From Ecytonucleospora hepatopenaei (Eukaryota > Microsporidia > Enterocytozoonidae), in NCBI GenBank assembly GCA_026692725.1, contig JAPMUG010000002.1, positions 1-64,000 of the forward strand: a DNA stretch of 64,000 nucleotides, read 5' to 3'. Positions within the stretch are counted from its first letter, which is position 1. Every line of letters begins with the position of its first letter. Both the position numbers and the translations under genes were made by a program. Positions 1-11,126 of the stretch are shown here, in pieces. The notes below the pieces were generated by a model that was not told the origin of the DNA, made no database searches, and saw only the letters and a program-made list of their open reading frames with translations.

Positions 1-317
1 TAACTAAACTAACTAACTAACTAACTAAACTAACTAACTAAACTAACTAACTAAACTAACTAAACTAACTAAACTAACTAACTAACCTAAACTAACTAAC
101 TAAACTAACTAACTAACTAACTAAACTAACTAAACTAACTAAACTAACTAACTAAACTAACTAACTAACTAACTAAACTAACTAACTAACTAAACTAACT
201 AAACTAAACTAACTAAACTAACTAAACTAACTAACTAACTAACTAAACTAACTAAACTAACTAACTAACTAAACTAACTAAACTAACTAAACTAACTAAA
301 CTAACACTAACTAAACT

Positions 318-352
<35 letters not shown>

Positions 353-785
353 ACTAACTAACTAACTAACTAAACTAACTAACTAACTAACTAAACTAAA
401 CTAACTAACTAAACTAACTAACTAACTAAACTAACTAACTAACTAAACTAACTAAACTAACTAAACTAACTAAACTAACTAAACTAACTAACTAAACTAA
501 CTAAACTAACTAACTAACTAAACTAACTAAACTAACTAACTAACTACTAACTAACTAACTAAACTAACTAACTAACTAACTAACTAAACTAACTAAACTA
601 ACTACTAACTAAACTAACTAACTAACTAAACTAACTAACTAACTAACTAAACTAACTAACTAACTAAACTAACTAACTAAACTAACTAACTAAACTAACT
701 AACTAACTAACTAACTAAACTAAACTAACTAAACTAACTAACTAACTAACTAAACTAACTAACTAACTAAACTAACTAACTAACT

Positions 786-820
<35 letters not shown>

Positions 821-1040
821 ACTAACTAACTAAACTAACTAACTAACTAAACTAACTAACTAACTAACTAAACTAACTAACTAACTAACTAAACTAACTA
901 AACTAACTAACTAAACTAACTAACTAAACTAACTAACTAAACTAACTAACTAACTAACTAAACTAACTAAACTAAACTAACTAAACTAACCTAACTAACT
1001 AACTACTAACTAACTAACTAACTAAACTAACTAACTAACT

Positions 1041-1075
<35 letters not shown>

Positions 1076-1514
1076 ACTAACTAAACTAACTAACTAACTA
1101 AACTAACTAAACTAACTAACTAACTAACTAAACTAACTAACTAACTAACTAACTAAACTAACTAACTAACTAAACTAACTAACTAACTAACTAAACTAAC
1201 TAACTAAACTAACTAAACTAAACTAACTAACTAAACTAACTAACTAACTAAACTAACTAACTAACTAACTAACTAAACTAACTAACTAAACTAACTAACT
1301 AACTAACTAAACTAACTAACTAACTAAACTAACTAAACTAACTAAACTAACTAACTAACTAACTAACTAAACTAACTAACTAACTAAACTAACTAACTAA
1401 CTAAACTAAACTAACTAACTAACCTAACTAACTAACTAACTAAACTAACTAACTAACCTAACTAACTAACCTAACTAAACTAACTAACTAAACTAACTAA
1501 CTAACTAACTAACT

Positions 1515-1545
<31 letters not shown>

Positions 1546-1556
1546 ACTAACTAACT

Positions 1557-1588
<32 letters not shown>

Positions 1589-1629
1589 CTAAACTAACTA
1601 ACTAAACTAACTAAACTAACTAACTAACT

Positions 1630-1669
<40 letters not shown>

Positions 1670-1827
1670 CTAACTAACTAACTAAACTAACTAAACTAAC
1701 TAACTAAACTAACTAACTAAACTAACTAACTAAACTAACTAACTAAACTAACTAACTAACTAACTAACTAAACTAAACTAACTAAACTAACTAACTAAAC
1801 TAACTAAACTAAACTAACTAACTAACT

Positions 1828-1864
<37 letters not shown>

Positions 1865-2400
1865 TAACTAACTAACTAAACTAAACTAACTAACTAAACT
1901 AAACTAACTAACTAACTAAACTAACTAACTAAACTAACTAAACTAACTAAACTAACTAACTAACTAACTAAACTAACTAAACTAACTAACTAAACTAACT
2001 AACTAACCTAAACTAACCTAACTAAACTAACTAACTAACTAACTAAACTTAACTAACTAACTACTAACTAACTTTAACTACTAAACTACTAACCCTAACC
2101 TAACTTAACTAAACTAACCTAACTAAACTAACTTAACTAAACTAACTAACTAAACTACTAAACTAACCTAACCTAACTAACCTAAACTAACTAACTAACT
2201 TACTAACTACTAACTAACTAACTAACTAACTAACTTAACTAAACTAACTAACTAACTAACCTAACTAAACTAACTAACTAAACTAACTAACTAACTAACT
2301 AAACTAACTAACCTTAAACACTAAACTAAACTAAACTAACCTAACCTAACCTACCTAAACTAACTAAACTAACCTTAACTAACTAAACCTAACCCTACCT
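1..2400. repeat. Telomeric repeat tract, C-rich strand (CTAA/CTAAA)
   Basis: The first 2.4 kb is an uninterrupted irregular mixture of CTAA and CTAAA units, with rare CCTAA and CTTAA variants. Read from the other strand it is TTAG/TTTAG, with the G-bearing strand pointing to base 1, as expected for a left chromosome end. Units become more degenerate from about 2040 inward (CCCTAA, CTACT and CTTAA variants appear), as expected for older proximal repeats. Almost every unit has only a single G. The tract meets the 30-bp satellite directly. Confidence 0.93.
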
Positions 2401-2408
2401 ACTAACTA

Positions 2409-3385
2409 GATATCTAGTCAATAGCTTACCGTAGGTAAGATATCTAGTCAATAGCTTACCGTAGGTAAGATATCTAGTCAATAGCTTACCGTAGGTAAGA
2501 TATCTAGTCAATAGCTTACCGTAGGTAAGATATCTAGTCAATAGCTTACCGTAGGTAAGATATCTAGTCAATAGCTTACCGTAGGTAAGATATCTAGTCA
2601 ATAGCTTACCGTAGGTAAGATATCTAGTCAATAGCTTACCGTAGGTAAGATATCTAGTCAATAGCTTACCGTAGGTAAGATATCTAGTCAATAGCTTACC
2701 GTAGGTAAGATATCTAGTCAATAGCTTACCGTAGGTAAGATATCTAGTCAATAGCTTACCGTAGGTAAGATATCTAGTCAATAGCTTACCGTAGGTAAGA
2801 TATCTAGTCAATAGCTTACCGTAGGTAAGATATCTAGTCAATAGCTTACCGTAGGTAAGATATCTAGTCAATAGCTTACCGTAGGTAAGATATCTAGTCA
2901 ATAGCTTACCGTAGGTAAGATATCTAGTCAATAGCTTACCGTAGGTAAGATATCTAGTCAATAGCTTACCGTAGGTAAGATATCTAGTCAATAGCTTACC
3001 GTAGGTAAGATATCTAGTCAATAGCTTACCGTAGGTAAGATATCTAGTCAATAGCTTACCGTAGGTAAGATATCTAGTCAATAGCTTACCGTAGGTAAGA
3101 TATCTAGTCAATAGCTTACCGTAGGTAAGATATCTAGTCAATAGCTTACCGTAGGTAAGATATCTAGTCAATAGCTTACCGTAGGTAAGATATCTAGTCA
3201 ATAGCTTACCGTAGGTAAGATATCTAGTCAATAGCTTACCGTAGGTAAGATATCTAGTCAATAGCTTACCGTAGGTAAGATATCTAGTCAATAGCTTACC
3301 GTAGGTAAGATATCTAGTCAATAGCTTACCGTAGGTAAGATATCTAGTCAATAGCTTACCGTAGGTAAGATATCTAGTCAATAGC
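2409..3385. repeat. 30-bp satellite, 32 perfect copies
   Basis: Thirty-two head-to-tail copies of a 30-bp unit (2409-3368) are followed by 17 bases of a 33rd. I see no difference between copies. Each unit carries two dyads: AGATATCT, and CTTACC-GTA-GGTAAG, which is a perfect 6-bp stem with a 3-base loop. Because 30 is a multiple of three and one minus frame has no stop, the array reads as a 10-residue peptide repeat, but nothing suggests it is translated. It lies between telomere and subtelomere, as a telomere-associated satellite. Confidence 0.95.
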
Positions 3386-3431
3386 GCTCCAAAACTTTAA
3401 CTTCGTTACACTCCGTCAAGTTTTCTCGCGC
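3384..3431. other. GC-rich imperfect inverted repeat at satellite edge
   Basis: The last partial satellite unit ends in GCGC, and another GCGC lies 40 bases on. The arms GCGCTCCAAAACTT and AAGTTTTCTCGCGC are complementary except for three central positions, with a 20-base loop. It is a sharp GC-rich island in DNA that is otherwise nearly all A and T. Function is unknown; it may be a boundary or a structured transcript. Confidence 0.5.
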
Positions 3432-4660
3432 TACTAATCATAATCTAATTTTTGTTTTCACGTATTTTCTTTTCTTTGTTTTTACTTTTACTATTCATAA
3501 AATAGTATTATAATGTTTTTTAAGTACTAATAAATTAAATTAAACTTTTTGTATTTATTTCTTTTGATTTTTTATTGTTATTTTTATTTTATTATTAGGT
3601 TTATAAACTTGTTAATAGTTTTATATTTTTTATATGTAAATATACTTAAGTATTTATTTTAGTTTTTTTATTTTTTTTACTTTATATTTTTTTTATTTAA
3701 TACACTCATTGTTTTCTCTTATTTTTATTATCTTTTAAAATATTCCTATTTTTTTACAAATATTATAATATTTTCTAATAAATGTATATATTTATATAAT
3801 TTATTTATTAAAAACATGTAAATAGTTAATAAAGTATCTTTTTATAATTATTAATACTATTTAAATACACATATACCTTATCATTTATACCTTTACTTAT
3901 ATATTTTATTAGAATATTTCTTCTATTTTTTTTTAAATTTCTTAAAATAATAATTTATTTAGTAATATATACTAAACTAATGCATTTTATATACTTATAA
4001 TTTATTTACTATCATTTATATTATGTTTTACACTTATATTAATACATTTAAATTATATTTCTACTATTATTCTTTTATATTCTTTTTTATTCTATTTTAC
4101 TATTAGGGTTAAAAAATATTTACTAGTACTAATTTTATTAACCATATTTTTTACTAAAGGGTATACTCACAAATACAAAAAATTGAAAAATACATCTACC
4201 TAAAACTATTCAATTTTCAATATCATTGCATTCTATATATACTTTTATTTCATCTTTTTTCTTTTCCTTTTTACCTACGTGTTTTTTATTTCTATTATAT
4301 TTTATTTTTCAAATTATTTTAACATAAAATATCTTAAAACTACTAATATATAATATACACTAATAATTTTAGTTATTATACTATTTATTTATAAAACATA
4401 TAAAAAGTTTTTAGTAGTTAATATATAGTTGTGTATTACAAAATATTTTATAATAGTAGTAATACTATAATAAATTTGTTAGTATTGTTAGCTACTACTG
4501 CATTATATATATTCATATATTTGTTTTGTAAAAATCATTATTTATACCAGTGACATTAAATAGTTCTTCCTATATACTATAATACAATACATATTTACTC
4601 TCTATCTTAAAAATACTATTCTGTACTCATATGGTTACTGCTATTTTATCAATACATAAA
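3432..4660. other. AT-rich subtelomeric spacer without genes
   Basis: I see no open frame, tRNA or rRNA here. The sequence is A/T homopolymers and short alternating AT stretches. The part near 4440-4660 may hold a further decayed end of the minus-strand pseudogene that follows, but stops are too dense to follow it. Confidence 0.5.
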
Positions 4661-5380
4661 TCACTTAATGTCTTTATCTTGTATACTAGTAATTAAATTT
4701 ATGTTTTTTAATCTATTCTCAACTATTTTGTTTTGCATATCTTTAAAGTGTAATTTGAAATGTTTAACATTATTATCTTAAAATGCATTTTTCAAAAAAT
4801 TCAAATTCATTAATACATTTTCAATTACTTCATAATTTGTCTCTTTTTCTACTACATTTATTATTTATTATTGTTTTTCTATATACAATTCTATTTGATT
4901 TATCTATATAATGTTGTTGAAAATTCAAAAAAATCTGCTACTAAATTTAAAGCATCAACATTGTTTAAATTTAAAGAACTGTATTTATCACTAAGTAATT
5001 TTATAAAATATTCTTTTAATTTAAAATAATAAATTATATTTTAAAATAAACTTATAAAGTTGTTTAGTAATTTATGAATTGTTCTTTCTGTTTTATCAAA
5101 TAATATTTTTTCTACTTTTCCACTATTACTTAAACTATTATTAGAATTGTTTTTTGTGTTATACCATTTTATTGTTAGTTACCATTTTATTGTTAGTTGA
5201 AAATTAACTGTCAATAAGGTCTTTTATCTTTATTTCATTATTATCCCTTGATTTATCAAGTTCTTCCCATAAATCTTCTGTTTCTGCATTATTATGCTCA
5301 TATTTTATTTTAAAAATAAAATTTAGAGTACAAAAAACCACATTTAAAAACAAACAAAAGATTTTCCTTCAATAAATAAT
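4661..5380 (-). pseudogene. Decayed subtelomeric secreted-protein gene
   Basis: Read on the minus strand, several stretches keep protein-like composition but are separated by stops and frame changes. The first (about 5380-5211) gives a hydrophobic signal-like start, without an ATG, followed by an acidic segment containing ETEDLWEELDKSRDNN and a TGA. A second contains KVEKILFDKTERTIHKLL, then an in-frame TAA, then KLKEYFIKLLSDKYSSLNLN. A third, near 4853-4661, contains VEKETNYEVIENVLMNL and again has in-frame stops. The charged, mixed composition is unlike random AT-rich sequence. I infer a dead secreted-protein gene; no family is recognised. An 18-bp direct duplication lies inside it (5163-5198). 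Confidence 0.5.
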
Positions 5381-5445
5381 CAATGATAACTTAAAAATAT
5401 ATTTAATGATAATTAAAAATTTGTTGGATTTTCCAACGCAGAAAT

Positions 5446-5533
5446 TATTACATTATTACATTATTACATTATTACATTATTACATTATTACATTATTACA
5501 TTATTACATTATTACATTATTACATTATTACAT
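5446..5533. repeat. TATTACAT tandem repeat, 11 copies
   Basis: Eleven perfect copies of the 8-bp unit TATTACAT, with four more bases of a partial copy. It lies just upstream of the decayed minus-strand gene. Eight is not a multiple of three and no credible protein crosses it. Confidence 0.9.
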
Positions 5534-7823
5534 TATTGACTTTCATGTTAAAGGAGACAAAATAAATATTAGTTTGAAAATTAGAGATTTATTTATTAAA
5601 CCTTTTTTAATTTACTAAATAACATTTTTTAACCTATCAAAATTAAGGTTCTTATTTATTTAACACTACTTATTAATAAACTCTATTTTGATTAAAAACT
5701 TATCACTGAATAAATAATTACGGATGACTTTATCTAATACTTGTTTTTTAAGCTGTAAAGTTTAAATAAACTTTTCAAACTAATTAAATGTAAAAGAATG
5801 TTATAATGCTTGTACTTACATAAATATGCTAAAACTTAGAAATACACAAGTTTATTTTAAACACCTATTATTTGTAAATTTTGTCAGGATGTGGCATACA
5901 ACAATAAAAAAACAATTTTATTTAAAAAACATGTTATCTAATAAAAGAGGTGTTAAATAATTTGATAAAATTATGTTTAATTTAGTTTTTTAACTTTTTC
6001 TTGTTTTAATTGTGCTTTATAAAATATTTTTGCCTAAAAAATTGAAATTATTTTTGTAACTTTTTACTAATAAAATTTGACTTTTAAAAAGTTTACATTA
6101 CTTTTTGCCCTTGAAATTTTACCTATACTATTAAATATACTTATAATTTTACTACTGTTTTTTATGTTTATAATTTTACTAATAAAATATTTTTATAAGG
6201 TATAGCACAAGATTTATTTATAACCTTACATATATTGTTTTTAATAAATATTTATCTTATATGTAAAATTTGATTCATTTATTAGTATGTTTAAAACTTA
6301 TAAAATTAACAATTAATAAAATACTAAAATACTAAAATAATAAAATAATAAAGTAACTAAATAATTAAGTAATAAAATAATTAAGTAATAAAACAATTAA
6401 GTAATAAAATACTAAAACAAGAGTATAATTAATATATTTCTATCTTTAATAATTTACTAGTAGTATCATTTATCTTTTTTATATAAAACACAAATACTTG
6501 TTATTATTGTTATTATTGTCATTTATTATTACATGCTAATATTTCTTTATATTTTTTATATTTATTATTTTCTTTATATATTACATATGCTTTTAAACAT
6601 TTTCTATTTTTTATTTAATATTTCTTTATATTGTTAGTTTAATGCATTTTACCTTATATTTTATTTTTAATGTTTTTAATATTATATTCTATATTGTTAA
6701 GTATTATTACTATTATTACTGTTTATGTTAGTATTTTTTATATCTAATATTTTATCAATATACAACAATACCTATATAATAATTATACAATAAACTACTA
6801 AATTTTATATTAACACTTTTATATTGTATTATGTGTTATTGAAGTTAAATTTATTTTAAATATCATTTTAAATTATATTCTTTTGATTTTACTAATACAT
6901 CTTTATATTATCTTATAATAATGTTATATATTGATGTATTATATAATATATATTTTAATCAAATAATATTATATAATATACTATAATATAATATAATATA
7001 AATGTGTCTAATGTATTTTTTTATCTTTTTTACTTTATTATTACTTCTATATTTATGTTTATATTTTTATAATGCTATAATATTTATTACCTGATATTAT
7101 CTCTAATGTTTTAGTTTTTATAATTTATTAATTAGTAACATGTTTAAATAATATCTTTAATATTTATTTTATTTATTGTAATATGTATATTAATCATATT
7201 AAGTATAGTTATTATATAATTGTTTAAATATTACTATTGTTTTGTGTATTACATAATATTGATTTAAATGATACTATTTTACTATACATTAAGTTATATG
7301 GTTCATTTTATAATGATTCAAAATTTTAATAGTATCATGTGTATTAGTAATAAAAACGTATTTTTATATTTAGTTTATATCTTTGTTTCTTAACCATATA
7401 GTGATAAAAATTATTTTTACATATTTGCTTGTATTTGTTATTTTATGTTTATTAGTTACTTTTTATACTTACCTTATCCTTTTCCTATGTTATAAAATAA
7501 ACTTACTTTTTTATCTATTGATTTCTATTTTTATGAATAAATAAATAAGTTTTTATTGTTTTTCTATTACTAATAAATTGATATATAATAAAAACATGTT
7601 TAAAAGTTTACTAAATAATGCTATTATTTTGTTTTTATGTAAAAATATAAATAATTATATTTTTTTAAACTTTTAAGGTTAAATAATCTAATGAATAAAT
7701 TGTTATAAATATATACACATCTTTACTATGTCTTTTGTACATATTAATTGTATTGTTAAAGAAATATTAATTTTCTAATTAGATGTTAGTCTATGCTTTT
7801 TAAACTTTATAATAAAAAACCCT
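5534..7823. other. AT-rich subtelomeric spacer
   Basis: Over 2 kb with no credible open frame or RNA gene. It contains an imperfect AT-rich tandem stretch at about 6310-6415, built from TAATAAAATA and AATTAAG-like units, and long alternating AT runs near 6940-7005. No other structure is seen. Confidence 0.5.
6310..6415. repeat. Imperfect AT-rich tandem repeat
   Basis: Short related units such as ACTAAAATA and AATTAAGTAATAAAAT repeat with variation. It is a simple-sequence expansion in the gene-poor subtelomere; no coding potential is seen. Confidence 0.6.
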
Positions 7824-9047
7824 ATGATTTATTTTAAATTTTTAAATTTTATTTGTTTTTGCTAATGTTCTTTATAATGCTATTATTATAAAAAAAGAAA
7901 ATGAATACAATCTTACAACTTTACATTTACACAATAGTGTAGAAAAAGAAATAAACAACACAACAGAAACACTTTTAGATAATATTAATGATAATGAATA
8001 TTTTAAGGATATGGAAGAATTATTTAAAACATTTAATGAAAAAATTTTAGAAGATTTATTTATATATAATTTATTCTCTAAAGTTTGGTCTGGCCCAAAA
8101 CACAATGAATATGATATATTTATCAAAAACATGCTTATAAATTTGGAAAAGCCTGATTTTACCAAATTTACATTAGGAACAAAAGCTTTAAGCTCAACCA
8201 TTTATTTTTTTTTGAAAAAATATCTTATACCTTTTTATAATCTTAAAATGAATACTAATTTAAAAATTGATGATTTTTTCCATGAAGGTACAATATATAA
8301 ATTTTGTAAAACTACAAAACTTAGAATGACTTTTTTAGAATATAGAAAATTATATTTTAATGTTTTTTTCTAAATTCTATTACTAATCTAATTTTAGCTG
8401 CACATAAATACAATAAATTTATGATAGCAAACTATAAAGATTTTAATGAAAAGTTAAAGTTTAAAATGATGTTGACTGACATGTATATGCATGTTAGTGT
8501 TGCACATATTATTCAAGCTTTTACTATAATTGATGAATTTCAAAATCTATTAAATATGTATACAGATAATGTAAAAGCAATATTTTCTATTGATTATACT
8601 TTATATAACAAAATGATAAGGTTTAAAAAACATTTTATACAATTAGAAAATTTTTGTATATTGGAAGACATGGATTTTTCTCAAAATAGTGTAACAAACA
8701 TTGTTACAAATTGTCACAAAGAATGAACCAACTACTATTTATAAAGCTTGGGATGAAATAAATAGTATAAGAAAAAAAATACTTTTCGTTTAAAACATAA
8801 ATACTTTTATGATAAATATAACTTAAAACATATTGAATGTACTAAACATGAAATAAAAAAATTTATGAAAGATGTAAATGATGTATATAAGAATAACCTT
8901 AAAAATATAACAAAAAGTAATGATGATATTAATTTTAGCACAATATTTATTAAGGAAGAAAGTGATAAAGATATTACTAATATAAATGATAATAAAATAA
9001 AACAAGAAGTTAATAATGATATTGTTAAAGAAGAATTAGAATGTTAA
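7824..9047 (+). pseudogene. Frameshifted paralogue of the 11127-12428 secreted protein
   Basis: A start with the genome's CCCTATG motif lies at 7824 and opens into a signal-peptide-like sequence. The coding signal then changes frame four times: in a T5 run (7856-7860), a T7 run (about 8365-8371), near 8717-8719, and in an A8 run (8772-8779). Taken together the frames span about 400 codons, close to the 433 residues of the intact gene at 11127-12428. The two align over the middle: NLILAAHKYNKF here against NLIYTSHNFHAF there, with similar spacing of flanking aromatic and helical segments. The acidic tail ends near 9047. Each shift can be explained by one base in a homopolymer, so this is either a young pseudogene or an intact gene with assembly errors. 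Confidence 0.65.
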
Positions 9048-9809
9048 TAAAATTAATTTATATAACATTAATTAATTTGATAATATTACAAAGTAAATTG
9101 TTATACACTTTTTATTGTATGTTTTTTATAATATTTGAAAAAGAATAAAAAAATTATTTCTAACTTGTTAAATACAAGTGTTTGTTTTAGTGTTGTTGTT
9201 CCCAGGCTATTTTCTTTATGTTTAACCTTCAGGTTATGTAAAAAATATCAATATAAGCATATAAATAAAAGGATTAATATAACTAAATAAAGCGTTTATA
9301 TAATCTTAATTTAAGCTTATTCGAAAATCAAAGAATAAGATTATATCTTTTCAGTTGTATAAACAAAAAAAAAGAAATTTCTTATATCATTTTTATGATA
9401 TGTAAAATATATCTAAAAAGCAAAATGCTAACTCAAATTTATTTAAAGATTTTAAATTTATTTCTTCTAAAGAAATTTATCTATAATTAGGAAATCACAT
9501 ACATCTATCATAAAAGAACCTGTAAAATATGAACATTTAATTATAAGCATTAAAATATAAGAATTTTAAAACATGCGTTTTTTATATTTGTGTAATAGTA
9601 AAATATGGATCTTATAAAAAATTAGTACTTTTTGGTCTAACAAAATAATCATATTTTACATAAATAAAGTTAAAAACAATGATAATCAACATTAAAAAAT
9701 AAAAATAAGTTTATTACAACTTTTATTTAAAAATGAAAGCTTTAATTTTATACAGAAACTAAATATAACCATGTGAAATAATATAAAAATGATACAATAA
9801 TTTTATTGA
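9048..9809. other. Intergenic spacer with a hairpin
   Basis: No gene is seen. A perfect 11-bp inverted repeat, ATATAATCTTA / TAAGATTATAT, spans 9298-9346 and overlaps a second 7-bp pair (CTTATTC / GAATAAG). A small TAACC-TTCA-GGTTA hairpin lies near 9220. These could be transcript ends or chance in AT-rich DNA. Confidence 0.4.
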
Positions 9810-10838
9810 CTAATATATTTTATATAAAATGTAAAATGTTGCTAATGTTATAATAAACACAATAAACATTTTAATAGTGACCATCTGCGCCATATCTGAA
9901 ATATAATATAACTGACATGGTGGACACTTGTTCCTTGTTACCTTCTTTATTCTATAAAAATTCTTTTTTATAACATGTATATTTTCTTTATTTATTTTAA
10001 GTTCTGAAATATTTAATGGCTTGTTTTCATGTAAATTATTTTCATTTTTTGTATTATTTTCAGCTTTAATAATATTATGATTGTATATTTCTAATGTAAA
10101 TAAATAAGGTTTGTTACTTATTGTTTCTTTAAAGTTAAATTTTAAAGATTTGTGTTTATCATTTGCATACAAATCACTTAAATTTATGTTTATTTTAATC
10201 ATATTCTCTAAATCATATAGTGTAATTTTAGATTCTTCTAATTTTATTTCTTTGTTTAATTTTGTTTCTTTTTCGTTTAAAATACAACTTAATAAATATT
10301 TAGTATCCTTGTAGATACAAAAGAATTTATTATTTAACATTAGTCTAAACTTTTCATTAAAATTTAAGCATCTATAAATGTTTTTAGCATATGTATTGTT
10401 GTATTCATTTATATCAAATAAATTTGTATAATAAAAATTATCTATATTTTTTGTATTTTTATTTATATGAGGCATATTACTATGATAAAAAATATAAAAA
10501 TATAAATATTTAGATAAATTACTTTCGTCAATTACTTTAGAGAGTCTTTTGCTTATTCTGTATGTCTCTTTGTCTACTTTTATTTCATTTAAATAAATAA
10601 GTGGATTGTTTGTTTTTATTGTTTTTTCTTTTAGATCTATTTTTATGTTAATTGCCGTAATATTTGTTTCAGAATTTACTAATATATTGTTAGTAATATT
10701 ATTTGTTACGCCATTGTTATTTAGATTATTGTTTGTATTAGATATGTTTTGAACTGTACTAAATACACTATTAAATAAAAGAATTGATAGTATATTCCTA
10801 TAAATAAAACCATTAATAAAACTATAATAAAAGACCAT
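9810..10838 (-). CDS. Single-pass membrane protein, subtelomeric family
   Basis: A 342-residue protein of no known family. The N-terminus (residues 1-30) is hydrophobic and signal-like. The C-terminus has a membrane segment (about 315-340) ending in a short KIY tail, so most of the chain probably faces the ER lumen or the outside. An Asn-rich stretch follows the signal. The middle has segments that resemble the neighbour at 12645-13568: YFYIFYHSNMP against HFYIFYDKVVF, and KITLYDLENMIKINI against EITFFDLIQKYSVINI. I infer a local paralogous family. The start is the first ATG; no CCC motif precedes it. Confidence 0.75.
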   Translation of the reverse strand: MVFYYSFINGFIYRNILSILLFNSVFSTVQNISNTNNNLNNNGVTNNITNNILVNSETNITAINIKIDLKEKTIKTNNPLIYLNEIKVDKETYRISKRLSKVIDESNLSKYLYFYIFYHSNMPHINKNTKNIDNFYYTNLFDINEYNNTYAKNIYRCLNFNEKFRLMLNNKFFCIYKDTKYLLSCILNEKETKLNKEIKLEESKITLYDLENMIKININLSDLYANDKHKSLKFNFKETISNKPYLFTLEIYNHNIIKAENNTKNENNLHENKPLNISELKINKENIHVIKKNFYRIKKVTRNKCPPCQLYYISDMAQMVTIKMFIVFIITLATFYILYKIY

Positions 10839-11126
10839 GGATTAAAAATTTATTCGTTTTTAAATATTTTTAAAATATTTTAATATTTTTATTGGATATT
10901 ATATACCTAATGATTCAATAGGTAAGTTTTCTGTGATATTTTGCTTTAAAAAATTGTTTGAAATAGCCAAAATTAGTCTGTATTCACTATTTTTTATTTT
11001 TTAACTAATATTAAACATCAAATCTAAAAATTATAGCTTTTTATTTTTTATTAAAAGAGAAAACAAAACTAATAATTAATCATCAATACTTATGTGACTG
11101 TAAAAACATTTGAAAATTAAATAAAT

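Noticed and set aside
2395..3381. A 328-residue open frame of a 10-residue peptide repeat
   Set aside because: It is the 30-bp satellite read in one minus frame; the unit length is a multiple of three, and there is no start motif or other coding evidence.
2409..3385. Possible CRISPR-like array
   Set aside because: Repeats are contiguous with no spacers, and the context is a eukaryotic telomere.
5406..5618. A 70-residue open frame
   Set aside because: Mostly the 8-bp TATTACAT array; no start motif and no protein-like composition.
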